Below, one piece after another: positions 10,711 to 21,799 of a stretch of 64,000 bases of DNA. Position 1 is the first letter of the stretch; each line of letters starts with the position of its first letter. The stretch is from Pyropia yezoensis (lineage: Eukaryota > Rhodophyta > Bangiophyceae > Bangiales > Bangiaceae), in assembly GCA_009829735.1 (NCBI GenBank), contig CM020619.1, forward strand, positions 20,837,816 to 20,901,815. Direction: 5' to 3'. The translations under genes and the position numbers were made by a program. The notes under the pieces are model-generated. The model did not search any database, was not told where the DNA came from, and saw nothing but the letters and a program-made list of their open reading frames with translations.

Positions 10711-11588
10711 CTACCCCCGACGCGCCTTGTCCGCGTATGCATTGATCATATTGACCAGCGCTTGACGCACATCACTGTCAGTCGTGCCCCCCGCCTCCCC
10801 GACAGCCGCGGGGCGCATTTTCTCCGTGGTGTACTCGCGGAAGAGCCCGACCGCAGTGTCGCGCTTGGCTCTCTTGACCGGTGATGCGGCCGCAGCAATC
10901 TCACCAGCGCTGGCGGTGCGCTGGGCGCCACCATGACGGGAGGCCGTCTCGGGCGCTCTCTCCGTGCCGCTCTCCACGTCCTCGTCGCCATCGCTTCCTG
11001 CACTGCCCCCATCGCTTCCAGGCCCATCCTCCTCCTCCACGTCCTCAACGCTGTCCCCACCAGTGTTCCCGGAACCAGCTGGGCGTACCTCATGCCCGCC
11101 AGCGGTAGGCGGCGGCACAACAGTGGTGGAGCCGGTCTCGCCGGTGGCGGTGGGCACCGCGGCAATGAGGTCCACCGGATCTCGGACCGTAAGCTGCGTC
11201 AACACGTGGGATGTCTTGAATGCCTCCCGAGCGAGGTCATACAGCTCAGCGCCCCCAAACGTGATCAAGAGGTCCTCCCGTTGGGCCGTGCTCATACCGG
11301 TCGACTTCAGTGCCTGACACGTGTCCATGTAGCGCGACCGCATATTCTTGATCTTCTTGTTGATGCTGTCTGCCGTGCGCGTCTGCGCCAGGTGGCGGTC
11401 CTTAGCCGGCGTTGCGCGGACAAAGGCCTCCAGCAAAGCCGCAGCAGACCGGCGCTTATTGTCGCCCGTACGGCTGCCCCGGTACGCCGCCCAGTGGGTT
11501 TCAGCCACCGTCAGCACACCGATACACTCCCCGGGAGTGAACTTCTTCGACCGAGAGGTCGAGGCCGCGCCACCAGTCCCAGTCTTCT
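10711..11588 (-). pseudogene. Harbinger Myb/SANT-like accessory protein, main part
   Basis: DNA-binding partner that in PIF/Harbinger elements helps the transposase reach the nucleus and the terminal repeats (established for the family). The N-terminal trihelix/Myb-like region reads KKFTPGECIGVLTVAE, ETHWAAYRGSRTGDNKRR, then SINKKIKNMRSRYMDTCQ. An acidic linker (EDVEEEDGPGSDGG), a basic patch (SPVKRAKRD) and a short helical C-terminus (QALVNMINAYADKARRG) follow. The frame runs open into the retrotransposon border at 11588 without an ATG. The missing start and first five codons lie at 32758-32772, on the other side of the insertion, in exactly the same frame. Intact length would be about 295 residues. 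Only the insertion breaks it. Confidence 0.85.
11584..11588. repeat. target-site duplication CTTCT (left copy)
   Basis: Five bases directly before the LTR start. The identical five bases directly follow the rightmost LTR at 32758-32762. Five-base duplications are normal for Ty3/gypsy integrases. Confidence 0.92.
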
Positions 11589-11950
11589 TGTAGCAATATG
11601 GTTGTCCGTAATGTGACCCTAATATTAGGGGGGCTACTTCTAATCCTTAACTTTCAATTGAGAGTCCGTACTGGTCACGGTATCTATAAGTTACGTATGA
11701 CCAGAGGGACTTGCATCTTGGGGTGGAGGGTAGTTAGTAGTGTCTCCGAGGGTTTATAACGAGGGGGCTGGCGGCGAATCCACCGCCGGCCAAGGTAGAA
11801 CAACAAACCCCTCCCATTTGGGCTCCCATCTTGGTCCCGTGGCTTGCGCTTCAAGGACAGCAACCTTGGCCTCCCGGTGACGTTGGTGCCGATCCCCCTT
11901 GGTGAGTGTTCCCTGAGAGTGGACGTGCGACGGATCCCTATTGTGCTACA
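11589..11950 (+). repeat. 5' LTR of the outer chromovirus (LTR-A)
   Basis: 362 bp, starts TGTAGCA and ends TGCTACA, so the termini form a 7-bp inverted repeat with the canonical TG...CA. By eye it differs from LTR-C (32396-32757) at only three positions and is the same length, which with the shared CTTCT duplication identifies these two as one pair. A TTTATAAC word lies mid-LTR as a possible TATA element. Confidence 0.95.
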
Positions 11951-12175
11951 TTGGTGGAGCAGCAGGGGACGGGTTTCCGTCACCCTTGTGGTGACGCCGT
12001 CTTCGGCCCTGGCACACGGATAGGGATCCGGTCCTTTTCTTGTACTCGTGGTGTTGCGACCTGATCGATTGTGTTGAGCTCTTACCTGTGACTGTGATCT
12101 ACTGTTACTCTCCCCAATCTACCCCCTCGCTCTCTTATTCGTGGTGATTGTTACGTCGGTTGACTGAGTGTGACC
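11951..12175 (+). other. untranslated leader with candidate primer-binding site
   Basis: Begins TTGGTGGAGCAGCAGGGG directly after the LTR; the TGG-initiated stretch at about 11952-11968 is where a tRNA primer site should be. The matching tRNA was not identified. The same leader follows LTR-B. It ends at the gag ATG at 12176. Confidence 0.45.
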
Positions 12176-14359
12176 ATGTCTACCCAAGAGACGGGGAACG
12201 TTCAAGATGACGGATCGGCGTCGACGCCGACTCCGGAGGTGACTACGGGAACCGGGATCGTGAACCCGATCGATAACATTGAGACGCCAATGCTTTCCGG
12301 TGCCGGATCGACGTTTGGCACGGCTCGGACGGCAGGAGGCGGGGGCCCGCCTCAACTGTCATCGACCGACCTCACTCCGCCGCCTCCTTCACCAGGGGAT
12401 TCCCTGATGGCATCATTGGCCCGCATCGAGGCCCGGTTTTCCGGGCTCGACGCCCGTCAAGATCGGACGGAGGACGCAATGGCAGTGTTGATGTCAACAC
12501 GGCACACGACGGGACCCCGTCGTGTTCCTCCCACACCGGTACGGTTCGAACCGGCCGGACTACTTTCGGAGTCCACCAGGGTCAACCCCGGTGTTGCTAC
12601 TCCTGGACAACCCCCGGACACAATGGGGTATGGATCCGACTCGTCGGCAGAGTTGGAACGGAGTCACACGGGGCGATACGCTCGGAGCACCCGAAGCGGA
12701 CTCCGCGGACCCGACCCGGCGGATACTTACGCCGGTGGAGAGTCGGTTATTGGGGGAGGGGGTACCCTCTCACAGTATCCCCTCGACGACGAAAGCCAGG
12801 CAACTCGGGTTCCCGAGGTGCCGACGCCTGAAGTACCATCTTCAGTGGTGGAAGCTATGACCGCGCAGGTAACTGCGAGCCTACTGAAGCGGATGGAGTC
12901 CGATGAGTTTGCTCATCAACTGGCGAAGCGACTGGATATCCAGGACGCTGACACGGAGATCGTCAACGAGGTCTTCCGGTCGGTACTGACTCCCGAACGT
13001 TATCGTTTGGAGGACCGCTCTACCACCGTATCGGAATCGATGCGTAATACGTCGCATAGGGCGATCCGCTCTATGCAGACCCTTATGAAGGGAGTCCCTA
13101 TGTTCGGAGGCCCCAACGGACGCCCGTTGGCAGTTATCGGCTTCTTGACTAGTTTCAAGGCAGCCGCAGACAAGGCCCTCGTTAACGAGGGGCTGGCGCT
13201 GGAGATCCTCCCGTTCTTTGTTGATGAACGGGTGCGAGGCATTCTTCGCCAGGCATCCCCGATGCCGGGAATGAGGGTCGCGGCCACCCCCATGGATTAC
13301 CGTGGGATATTGAAGGAGCTGCTGAGCAGTTACCTCAGTAAGGCCAAGTGCGAGGACCACTACCGGGCCCTGCGCACTGCCACCGCCCAGAGCTGGGAGG
13401 ATGAGGAGATGTTTGGACGCCGGATCCAAGAGCTCGACTACGAGCTGGGGAAGCTCCTCGGTGAAGGGGAACTACGGGCCATCCTGTTCGCAGGAGTACC
13501 CAACTACGTGCGGATATCCACACGGGGAGCCAATACGGCCCGGACGAACTTCAGTCGACTGATGCACATGTGCAAGTCCCTAGGGGACGCCTACCGGGTG
13601 CTACACCCGGAATGTACCTTGGCCCCGAAGCCCAAGGGTGAGGGAGGCAAACCCAGTCTTACCCCGGTACCGAGGCAAGAGAAGGTGGAACGTAAGGCCG
13701 CACCAGTACTGGTGGCGACCGAACATACCCCTATTGGTGAGGATGAACCTCTAATCGACCAACTGGGCCACCTGTTGCTACCGGCGACGCCGGTGATTGA
13801 TGAACATGGTACGGTAGCGTACATCGCCCCGGCTGGAACCCAGTTCCAGGTCAACGAAGGAACGGGACGGCGCGTCCCGTATGTGCGGACTACGGGGTAC
13901 TCCCCGGTGACGGGTAACCCTCACCAACCCTTGCCAACATGGGCGGTGCGCACGGAGGCACCTCCGCAGATTGCGGGCCGACCCAACCGGTTGGGGGAGT
14001 CCATGTTCCGGTTGACCCAAGGACCCAAGGCCTACCAGGGAGCAGGCACTCGGGCGCCCGAGGGAGGCAACCGCAGCTACGGGGCTACCCCGATGCGAAC
14101 TCAAGGGGGGACCGGCACGACCGGATGTATGTTGTGCGGGGATCCCCAGCACTGGGTGTCTTCCTGCCCACTTATCCCCGAGGAGTCTCGGAGGGCAGCG
14201 GCGCAACGCAAGGCATCCACAGGGGGGTATCCCGCCAGAGCACCCGGACCCGCACCGGGTAGGCAGCCAGCTCCAGGTGGAGTACTGGCCGTCGAGGAGG
14301 CACCTCCTCAGCCGGATGGCCCGGCGGACAGCACCCTACCAAGGGCGGGAAACGAGTAA
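12176..14359 (+). CDS. gag: gag polyprotein, outer copy (intact)
   Basis: Structural polyprotein of about 727 residues forming the virus-like particle. The ATG at 12176 follows the leader; a GTG two codons earlier is ignored. The N-third is Ser/Thr/Gly/Pro-rich and probably disordered. The middle (about 290-480) is the helical capsid-like region (FLTSFKAAADKALVNEGLAL, then MFGRRIQELDYELGKLL). The C-terminus has a CCHC zinc knuckle, CMLCGDPQHWVSSC (C-x2-C-x4-H-x4-C, about residue 650), followed by an Arg/Gly/Pro-rich nucleic-acid-binding tail. The stop is TAA. In the related inner copy pol starts nine bases further on in another frame. This copy has no interrupting stop. Confidence 0.9.
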   Translation: MSTQETGNVQDDGSASTPTPEVTTGTGIVNPIDNIETPMLSGAGSTFGTARTAGGGGPPQLSSTDLTPPPPSPGDSLMASLARIEARFSGLDARQDRTEDAMAVLMSTRHTTGPRRVPPTPVRFEPAGLLSESTRVNPGVATPGQPPDTMGYGSDSSAELERSHTGRYARSTRSGLRGPDPADTYAGGESVIGGGGTLSQYPLDDESQATRVPEVPTPEVPSSVVEAMTAQVTASLLKRMESDEFAHQLAKRLDIQDADTEIVNEVFRSVLTPERYRLEDRSTTVSESMRNTSHRAIRSMQTLMKGVPMFGGPNGRPLAVIGFLTSFKAAADKALVNEGLALEILPFFVDERVRGILRQASPMPGMRVAATPMDYRGILKELLSSYLSKAKCEDHYRALRTATAQSWEDEEMFGRRIQELDYELGKLLGEGELRAILFAGVPNYVRISTRGANTARTNFSRLMHMCKSLGDAYRVLHPECTLAPKPKGEGGKPSLTPVPRQEKVERKAAPVLVATEHTPIGEDEPLIDQLGHLLLPATPVIDEHGTVAYIAPAGTQFQVNEGTGRRVPYVRTTGYSPVTGNPHQPLPTWAVRTEAPPQIAGRPNRLGESMFRLTQGPKAYQGAGTRAPEGGNRSYGATPMRTQGGTGTTGCMLCGDPQHWVSSCPLIPEESRRAAAQRKASTGGYPARAPGPAPGRQPAPGGVLAVEEAPPQPDGPADSTLPRAGNE

Positions 14360-14375
14360 GAGGAAGGATGACCGG

Positions 14376-14380
14376 GGGGC
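14376..14380. repeat. expected target duplication of the nested copy (GGGGC)
   Basis: The outer element is cut right after this pentamer, 21 bases past the gag stop, and LTR-B begins. In the inner copy the same sequence continues uninterrupted at 17173. Under the nesting model a second GGGGC should lie inside the gap at 24362-24861. Confidence 0.55.
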
Positions 14381-14743
14381 TGTAGCAATATGGTTGTCCG
14401 TATTGTGACCCTAATATCAGGGGGGCTACTTCTAACCCTTAACTTTCAATTTGATAGTTCGTACTGGTCACGGTATCTATAAGTTACGTATGACCAGAGG
14501 GACTTGCATCTTGGGGTGGAGGGTAGTTAGTAGTGTCTCCGAGGGTTTATAACGAGGGGGCCGGTGGCGAATCCACCGCCGGCCAAGGTAGAACAACAAA
14601 CCCCTCCCATTTGGGCTCCCATCTTGGTCCCGTGGCTTGCGCTCCAAGGACAGCAACCTTGGCCTCCCGGTGACGTTGGTGCCGATCCCCCTTGGTGAGT
14701 GTTCCCTGAGAGTGGACGTGCGACGGATCCCTATTGTGCTACA
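14381..14743 (+). repeat. 5' LTR of the nested copy (LTR-B)
   Basis: 363 bp, TGTAGCA...TGCTACA. It shows clearly more differences from LTR-A and LTR-C than those two show from each other (for example at its AATATCAGG, CTAACCC and ATTTGATAGTTCG positions), so it belongs to a different insertion event. Its partner 3' LTR is not in the sequence and should be in the gap. Confidence 0.93.
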
Positions 14744-14968
14744 TTGGTGGAGCAGCAGGGGACGGGTTTCCGTCACCCTTGTGGTGACGCCGTCTTCGGC
14801 CCTGGCACACGGATAGGGATCCGGTCCTTTTCTTGTACTCGTGGTGTTGCGACCTGATCGATTGTGTTGAGATTTTACCTGTGACTGTGATCTACTGTTA
14901 CTCTCCCCAATCTACCCCCTCGCTCTCTTGTTCGTGGTGATTGATACGTCGGTTGACTGATTGTGACC

Positions 14969-17151
14969 ATGTCTACCCAAGAGACGGGGAACGTTCAAGA
15001 TGACGGATCGGCGTCGACGCCGACCCCGGAGGTGACTACGGGAACCGGGATCGGGAACCCGATCGATAACATTGAGACGCCAATGCTTTCCGGTGCCGGA
15101 TCGACGTTTGGCACGGCTCGGACGGCAGGAGGCGGGGGCCCGCCTCAACTGTCGTCGACCGACCTCACTCCGCCGCCTCCTTTACCAGGGGATTCCCTGA
15201 TGGCATCGTTGGCCCGCATCGAGGCCCGGTTTTCCGGGCTCGACGCCCGTCAAGATCGGACGGAGGACGCAATGGCAGTGTTGATGTCAACACGGCACAC
15301 GACGGGACCCCGTCGTGTTCCTCCCACACCGGTACGGTTCGAACCGGCCGGACTACTTTCGGAGTCCACCAGGGTCAACCCCGGTGTTGCTACTCCTGGA
15401 CAACCCCCGGACACAATGGGGTATGGGTCCGACTCGTCGGCAGAGTTGGAACGGAGTCACACGGAGCGATACGCTCGGAGCACCCGAAGCGGACTCCGCG
15501 GACACGACCCGGCGGATACGTACGCCGGGGAAGAGTCGGTTATTGGGGGAGAGGGTACCCTCTCGCAGTACCCCACGACGAAGGAGGCCCGGCAACTCGG
15601 GTTCCCGAGGTGCCGACGCCTGAAGTACCATCTTCAGTGGTGGAAGCTATGACCGCGCAGGTAACTGCGAGCCTACTGAAGCGGATGGAGTCCGATGAGT
15701 TCGCTCATGAACTGGCTAAGCGACTGGATATCCAGGACGCTGACACGGAGATCGTCAACGAGGTCTTCCGGTCGGTTCTTACTCCGGAACGTTATCGTTT
15801 GGAGGACCGCTCTACCACCGTATCGGAATCGATGCGTAATACGTCGCATCGGGCGATCCGCTCTATGCAGACCCTTATGAAGGGAGTCCCTATGTTCGGG
15901 GGGCCGAACGGACGCCCGTTGGCAGTCATCGGCTTCTTGACTAGCTTCAAGGCAGCCGCAGACAAGGCGCTCGTTAACGAGGGGCTGGCCCTGGAGATCC
16001 TCCCGTTCTTTGTTGATGAACGGGTGCGAGGCATTCTTCGCCAGGCATCCCCGATGCCGGGAATGAGGGTCGCGGCCACCCCCATGGATTACCGTGGGAT
16101 ATTGAAGGAGCTGCTGAGCAGCTACCTCAGTGAGGACAAGTGCGAGGACCACTATCGGGCCCTTCGCACTGCCACCGCCCAGTCCTGGGAGGATGAGGAG
16201 ATGTTTGGACGCCGGATCCAAGAGCTCGACTACGAGCTGGGGAAGCTCCTCGGAGAAGGGGAGCTACGGGCCATCCTGTTCGCAGGAGTACCCAACTACG
16301 TGCGGATATCCGCACGGGGCGCCAACACGGCACGGACGAACTTCAGTCGACTGATGCATATGTGCAAGTCCCTAGGGGACGCCTACCGGGTTCTACACCC
16401 GGAGTGTGCCTTGGCCCCGAAGCCCAAGGGTGAGGGAGGCAAGCCCAGTCTTACCCCGGTACCGAGGCAAGAGAAGGTGGAACGTAAGGCCGCACCAGTA
16501 CTGGTGGCGACCGAACATACCCCTATTGGTGAGGGTGACCCTCTGGTCGACCAACAGGGCCACCTGTTGCTACCGGCGACGCCGGTGATTGATGAACATG
16601 GTACGGTAGCGTACATCGCCCCGGCTGGAACCCAGTTCCAGGTCAACGAAGGAACGGGACGGCGCGTCCCGTATGTGCGGACTACGGGGTACTCCCCGGT
16701 GACGGGTAACCCTCACCAACCCTTGCCAACATGGGCGGTGCGCACGGAGGCACCCCCGCAGATTGCGGGCCGACCCAACCGGTTGGGGGAGTCCATGTTC
16801 CGGTTGACCCAAGGACCCAAGGCCTACCAGGGAGCAGGCACTCGGGCGCCCGAGGGAGGCAACCGCAGCTACGGGGCTACCCCGATGCGACCTCAAGGGG
16901 GGACCGGCACGTCCGGATGTATGTTGTGTGGGGATCCCCAGCACTGGGTGTCTTCCTGCCCACTCATCCCCGAGGAGTCTCGGCGGGCAGCGGCGCAACG
17001 CAAGGCATCCACCGGGGGGTATCCCGCCCGAGCACCCGGACCCGCACCGGGTAGGCAGCCAGCTCCAGGTGGAGTACTGGCCGTCGAGGGGGCACCTCCT
17101 CAGCCGGATGGCCCGGCGGACAGCACCCTACCAAGGGCGGGAAACGAGTAA
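14969..17151 (+). pseudogene. gag: gag polyprotein, inner copy, one frameshift
   Basis: Closely similar to the outer gag, with the same ATG context, capsid-like region and CCHC knuckle (CMLCGDPQHWVSSC, about 16917-16960). A net one-base loss near 15572-15580, in a stretch that differs between copies by several changes, moves translation out of frame after about 205 codons. The original frame resumes from about 15610 to the TAA at 17149-17151. Apart from that shift it is open throughout. Confidence 0.88.
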
Positions 17152-17159
17152 GAGGAAGG

Positions 17160-20100
17160 ATGACCGGGGGGCGCTGGGGTCACCCAAGCAAGCCACCCCG
17201 GAGTACCGCGGGGAAAGCCCCACGGAGAGCGCGGTTGAGCCGACGCCGCATCAACCCCCGGGTACACCTTCCGGCCCCGACGACACGGCGTCAGGGGATT
17301 GATGACCAACCTCCAAGGTTGGGAGGAGAGGACGGGAAGCCCCGTCACGTTGAACCAGACATGGGCCCTGTTCAGGATGCCCGAGCTACACCGGATATCG
17401 GTGTAGGACATGTGTTGTTTACCTTGGAGAACTTCAAGGTATCAGCCACACTGGGGGTTGACCCCCAGTCGACACGATCGTACTACCCTGTACTGGACAC
17501 AGGGGCTGGACCCAACCTTATCCGGAAGGATACCCTCCCGGACAAGTGGCTTCCACGAGTCAGAGTGACTCGGGGACCCACCATCAAGGACGCGAATGGT
17601 CGACTCATTCGTACGACCGCAGCGATGTCGCTGCGGGTTACCATCGGGGATCTCACCACGGAAGTTGACTTCCTGGTATGTGAAACGCTATCGGTGCCCT
17701 GCATACTGGGGTGCACCTTCATCAACGTTCACGTTGATGCAATCCGGCCAGGCCGGAGGACCGTCGAGCTTCAAGAAGCCGACGGGACGAAGCGAGGACA
17801 CACGGCTATCGTCAGGGACCTGACGCTACAAGGAAGCCACGTTAACGTGGCTGAGGTGTACGCAAGCGTCGAGCCGAAGACACTTCGGTTGGCCAAGCGA
17901 ACTCGCTTTGAACCGTTGTCAGAGACAGTCCTCCCGGTTAACTGTGACCTCGCAGGCATCTGCAGAGTCCAGTCCAACCTACGGACGTACAAGCGCCATG
18001 GGTTGACCATGGCCAACGGTCTCGTCGACCTCCCAGCAGGAGGGTCGTCCCTCCTAGTGATGGCGAACTATCGCCGTAAGGCAGTCACCCTCCCGAAGGG
18101 AACTATCCTCGGGATTGCCGAACTCTACGAAGGAGATATCCTTACCCCTGATAAGGAAGGTCAAGTGGAACCACTTGAAGTACTGGCGGTCGCCGAGACC
18201 ACCGAGCGACAGCAACCCGATGACGGGAAGCCTAACCCATCGGCGGCTCCGGCGGACCTGCCGCCAAAGGACCAAGAGGCCTTGAAGGCACTGGCCGAGG
18301 CTGACCTCGACCACCTTCCCCCTTCGGTAGCCGAAGGGGTACGACGGATGCTAAGAAAGCATGACGTTATGTGGACAGGCGGGGCCTTGGGAACCATTGG
18401 GGCAACCCAACATCGTATAGACCTGGTACCAGGCGCACGACCCGCCCGCTCACAACCGCACCGAGCGGGACCTATGCAACGAGAGATCGTTGATGGAGAA
18501 GTGAAGAGGATGAGTGAAGCTAAGGTGATCCGACCTTCGATGTCGGAATGGGGTGCCCCAGTCGTTATTGTGCCGAAGAAGGATCAAACCCCTCGGTTTT
18601 GCATCGATTATCGACGCCTCAACTTGGTTACCAAGAAGGACTCATACCCTTTACCAAGGATGGATGAATGCATCGACTCCCTGGGGGAGGCTACGGTGTT
18701 TACCACCATCGACTGCAATGCCGGATACTGGCAGATCCCGGTGGCGGACGAGGATATCCCCAAGACGGCATTCGTCTGTCACAGTGGAGTGTACGAGTTC
18801 CTAAGGATGCCCTTCGGATTGTCCAACGCCCCGCTACATTCCAGCGGGCTATCGACATCATACTGTCGGGGGTGAAGTGGCGTAACTGCCTAGTGTACCT
18901 CGATGACGTCATCGTCTTCTCGCGTAACATGGATGACCATGTACAACATGTTGACGAGGTACTCACCCTCTTGAGGAACGCCGGGGTAACCCTGCGTCTG
19001 AAGAAGTGCGCCTTCTTCCAACAGACGGTCGAGTATCTGGGCCACCAGATAACCCCTGGTAAACTAGGGGTACTCGAAGCCAATACCCGGGCACTCCGGG
19101 ATGCCCGGTTCCCTAACACCCAGACGCAGCTCAAGAGCTTCCTGGGAATGTGCAATGTATACCGACGGTTCGTCAAGGACTTCGCTCGGATAGCTAAACC
19201 GTTAACGGTTCTTACGAGCAGTACCTTACCCAAGGTACTCCAACCCCCTTCGCCTAGCGAAGAGGAGGCATTCGAGTCGCTGAAGCGAGCCCTACTAGCC
19301 CCACCCGTCCTTGCGTTACCGCATAGACGGGGTACCTTCGTCATCGATGTCGATGCGTGTGATACACAAGTGGGATGCACCCTGTTACAGGGAGAGACGT
19401 TGATCGGTACCGATAACGTTATCCCGGACCTACGTCCGGTAGGGTACTTCAGCCGGACACTCAACCCGGCTGAGCGGAACTATAGTGCCACCGAGCGTGA
19501 ATGCCTCGGAGTTATATGGGCAGTGCAACTGCTCCGTCCATACCTGGAGGGCTCCAGGTTCATCGTGAGGTCCGACCACGAACCCCTACGATGGCTCCTC
19601 AACCTTGGTGACAAGGATTCCGATAGCCATGGGAGGCTAGCCCGATGGAGGCTGAAGATGGCCGAGCACGACTACCGCACGGTGTATAAGGCTGGGTCAA
19701 CCCCCCACCTCGGAGACGCGTTGTCTCGACTCGACACCCCGAGCGGGATACCCGCCCGGTGGACGAGGACATCCCGGTAGTACCGGTGTGCATGGTGGGT
19801 AATGCTACCCAGGGTATGGCTGACCATACCATGGCACACCTTGCGTGCCCATTGACCCTCGCGGACTTCCGCGAGGCACAGGCCAACAACGATGACTGTA
19901 GACGTCATCGTGCTAACCTCCTGGCCGGTACGGCCGGGATCTTCTCCGAGAACGAAGACGGACTCATATACCGGCGGGCACCCGCCGATGGACGACATCA
20001 AGTCGTGGTTCCCGTGTCCTTACGGCAAGCCGTCATGGAACGAGAACATGAGAACCCTACAGCCGGACACCCGGGGGTTCACGTATGTTCGCAGCAATGC

Positions 20101-21322
20101 GAAGGTTCTTCTACTGGCCAGCAATGGCCGTCGACGTGGTCGACCACGTAAGGGGATGCCACCCCTGTGCACGTAACCGCATGAGTCTACATAGGCGGGC
20201 GTCTGCCATGAAGCTATTCCCACCTGATGGGCCCAACGAGCAAGTCGCTATCGACATACTCGGGCCACTTCCGATAACGGAAGAAGGGAACAGGTACATC
20301 CTGGTCATGTCTGACCGCTTCACTAAGCTGTCCAGAGCGGCAGCCATCCCGAATGATACGGCATACACGATCATGAACGCAGTGGTTGACCACTGGATCA
20401 GTGCATACGGAGTCATGAAGCAACTCCTCTCCGATAACGGAGCAAACCTTACGTCGGCATTCTGCACTAAGGTCCTGGGCATGTTCGGTATCGAACCACG
20501 TCGGGCATCCGACTACCACCCGCAGTCCAACGGGCAGGTGGAGCGGTTCAACCGCACCATCGTAAAGATGCTACAGTGCTACGTGGCCGAGCACACGAAC
20601 ACTTGGGACAGGCTTCTGTCCGTACTCACCCTGGCATACAATGCCAGGCCACATCGGAGCACAAACATTGCTCCGCTGGAGTGGGTCATGCCACTAGGCG
20701 TCGGTAACCTGACGCTGCCACCCGGCAGGTGCACTCGGTATGATACACCGAAGGGCCGACCCGCCGAACGCATCCACCTAGCTTGGTTGGCCAAGCTATC
20801 GTGGATGATTCCTAAGCTCAAGGGTGCCCTTGACAGAACACAACTTCGGTATAAGAAGAACTTCGACGCCCGACTACGGGTGCGCAACGCAACCCTGGTA
20901 ACAGGTGACTGGGTCTATATCAGACACCAGAAGTTCCGAGGGAACAAGCTTATGCAACCGGTCAAGGGACCGTACCAGATCCTCCACAGAGATGACCACT
21001 CTGTTATCTTACACTCCGATACGGAGATCCAACGCATCAGTATGATGATGTCACACCTGCTCCGAAGCCGGAACAGCCTCAGCCGGTACCGGCTGGGTTG
21101 CTACATGAAGCTCTTACAACCCACCGGTCGGATGACCCGGTGGGACCGGATGGGATTCCATACCAAGTAGAGAGCGTGGTCGGACACACCGACCCGGACA
21201 TACCAGGACCCTGGTACGTCAAGGTTATGTGGGTCGGATACGACTCACCCACCTGGGAACAGGCGGCGAATATACCCCGCCAACTACTCATGCCTTACAT
21301 GAGGCGACGACGCCTACTGTAA
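17160..21322 (+). pseudogene. pol: pol polyprotein, inner copy: PR-RT-RNaseH-IN plus chromodomain, several 1-base breaks
   Basis: Starts at ATG 17160, nine bases after the gag stop and in a different frame. Protease: [13 protein letters not shown] (about 17500). Reverse transcriptase: [45 protein letters not shown] (catalytic YLDD, about 18895). RNase H: FVIDVDACDTQVG, SATERECLG, VRSDHEPLRWLL, GDALSRLDT. Integrase: HPCARNRM zinc-finger half, VAIDILGPLP, LLSDNGANLTS, QSNGQVERFNRT (D, D, E), up to about 20700. Chromodomain: YQVESVVGH, VKVMWVGYDSPTWEQA (21165-21280). Compared with the outer copy it has lost one base near 18830 (run of C), 19745 (run of G), 20082, 21043 and 21072, so frames change each time. 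Confidence 0.9.
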
Positions 21323-21398
21323 CAACCCAACCGACACCGACATCGGCTGTTGGGGGTGAGGCTTATACCTACTAAGTAGGGTGTGACATGGTTACGGC
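21323..21398 (+). other. spacer after pol
   Basis: Contains CCTACTAAGTAGG, itself a short palindrome (about 21368-21380), immediately before the tandem palindromic repeats. Confidence 0.4.
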
Positions 21399-21490
21399 AG
21401 ACTTAGGTTTCTAAGTCAAATCAGACTTAGGTTTCTAAGTCGAACCAAGCTTAGGTAACTAAGTAGAGCTAAGCTTAGGTAACTAAGTAA
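21399..21490. repeat. four tandem palindromic repeats (ACTTAGGTNNCTAAGT), inner copy
   Basis: Roughly 24-base period. Each unit has ACTTAG or GCTTAG followed by GT(TT/AA) and CTAAGT, so each can fold on itself. The first two units carry TT in the centre, the last two AA. The array lies between the end of the plus-strand chromodomain and the end of the minus-strand ORF. The same array is in the outer copy. Confidence 0.85.
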
Positions 21491-21799
21491 AACCTGAACC
21501 TTAATAAGTTAACTTAAAGGTAAAGGCTAACTCCGATAATATCGAAGTAACTAGGGAGCTTACACGGGAGGATGACCTTCCCAAGCCAAGACACAAAGTG
21601 AGGGAGGATAACCTCCCCAAGCATGAACCAACCGGAAGAAGTTGGGCGGGAGGCAAGGCACCACTGAGCCAGAAGGGGTACTCCCCAGGGCAGCAAACAG
21701 AGGCAAGCAATGCCCCCAGCGGGGATGAGTTTATACTCACTACTACCCGGCGACCATAAGGGTTGCCGGGCCCTCTCCCTCACAAACAAATAGCACTCC

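Noticed and set aside
14381..14743. LTR-B as a solo LTR.
   Set aside because: It is followed directly by the leader, gag and pol in the correct order, so it is the 5' LTR of the nested copy.
21399..21490. Tandem palindromes as a CRISPR array.
   Set aside because: Units are contiguous with no unique spacers and lie within a retrotransposon.
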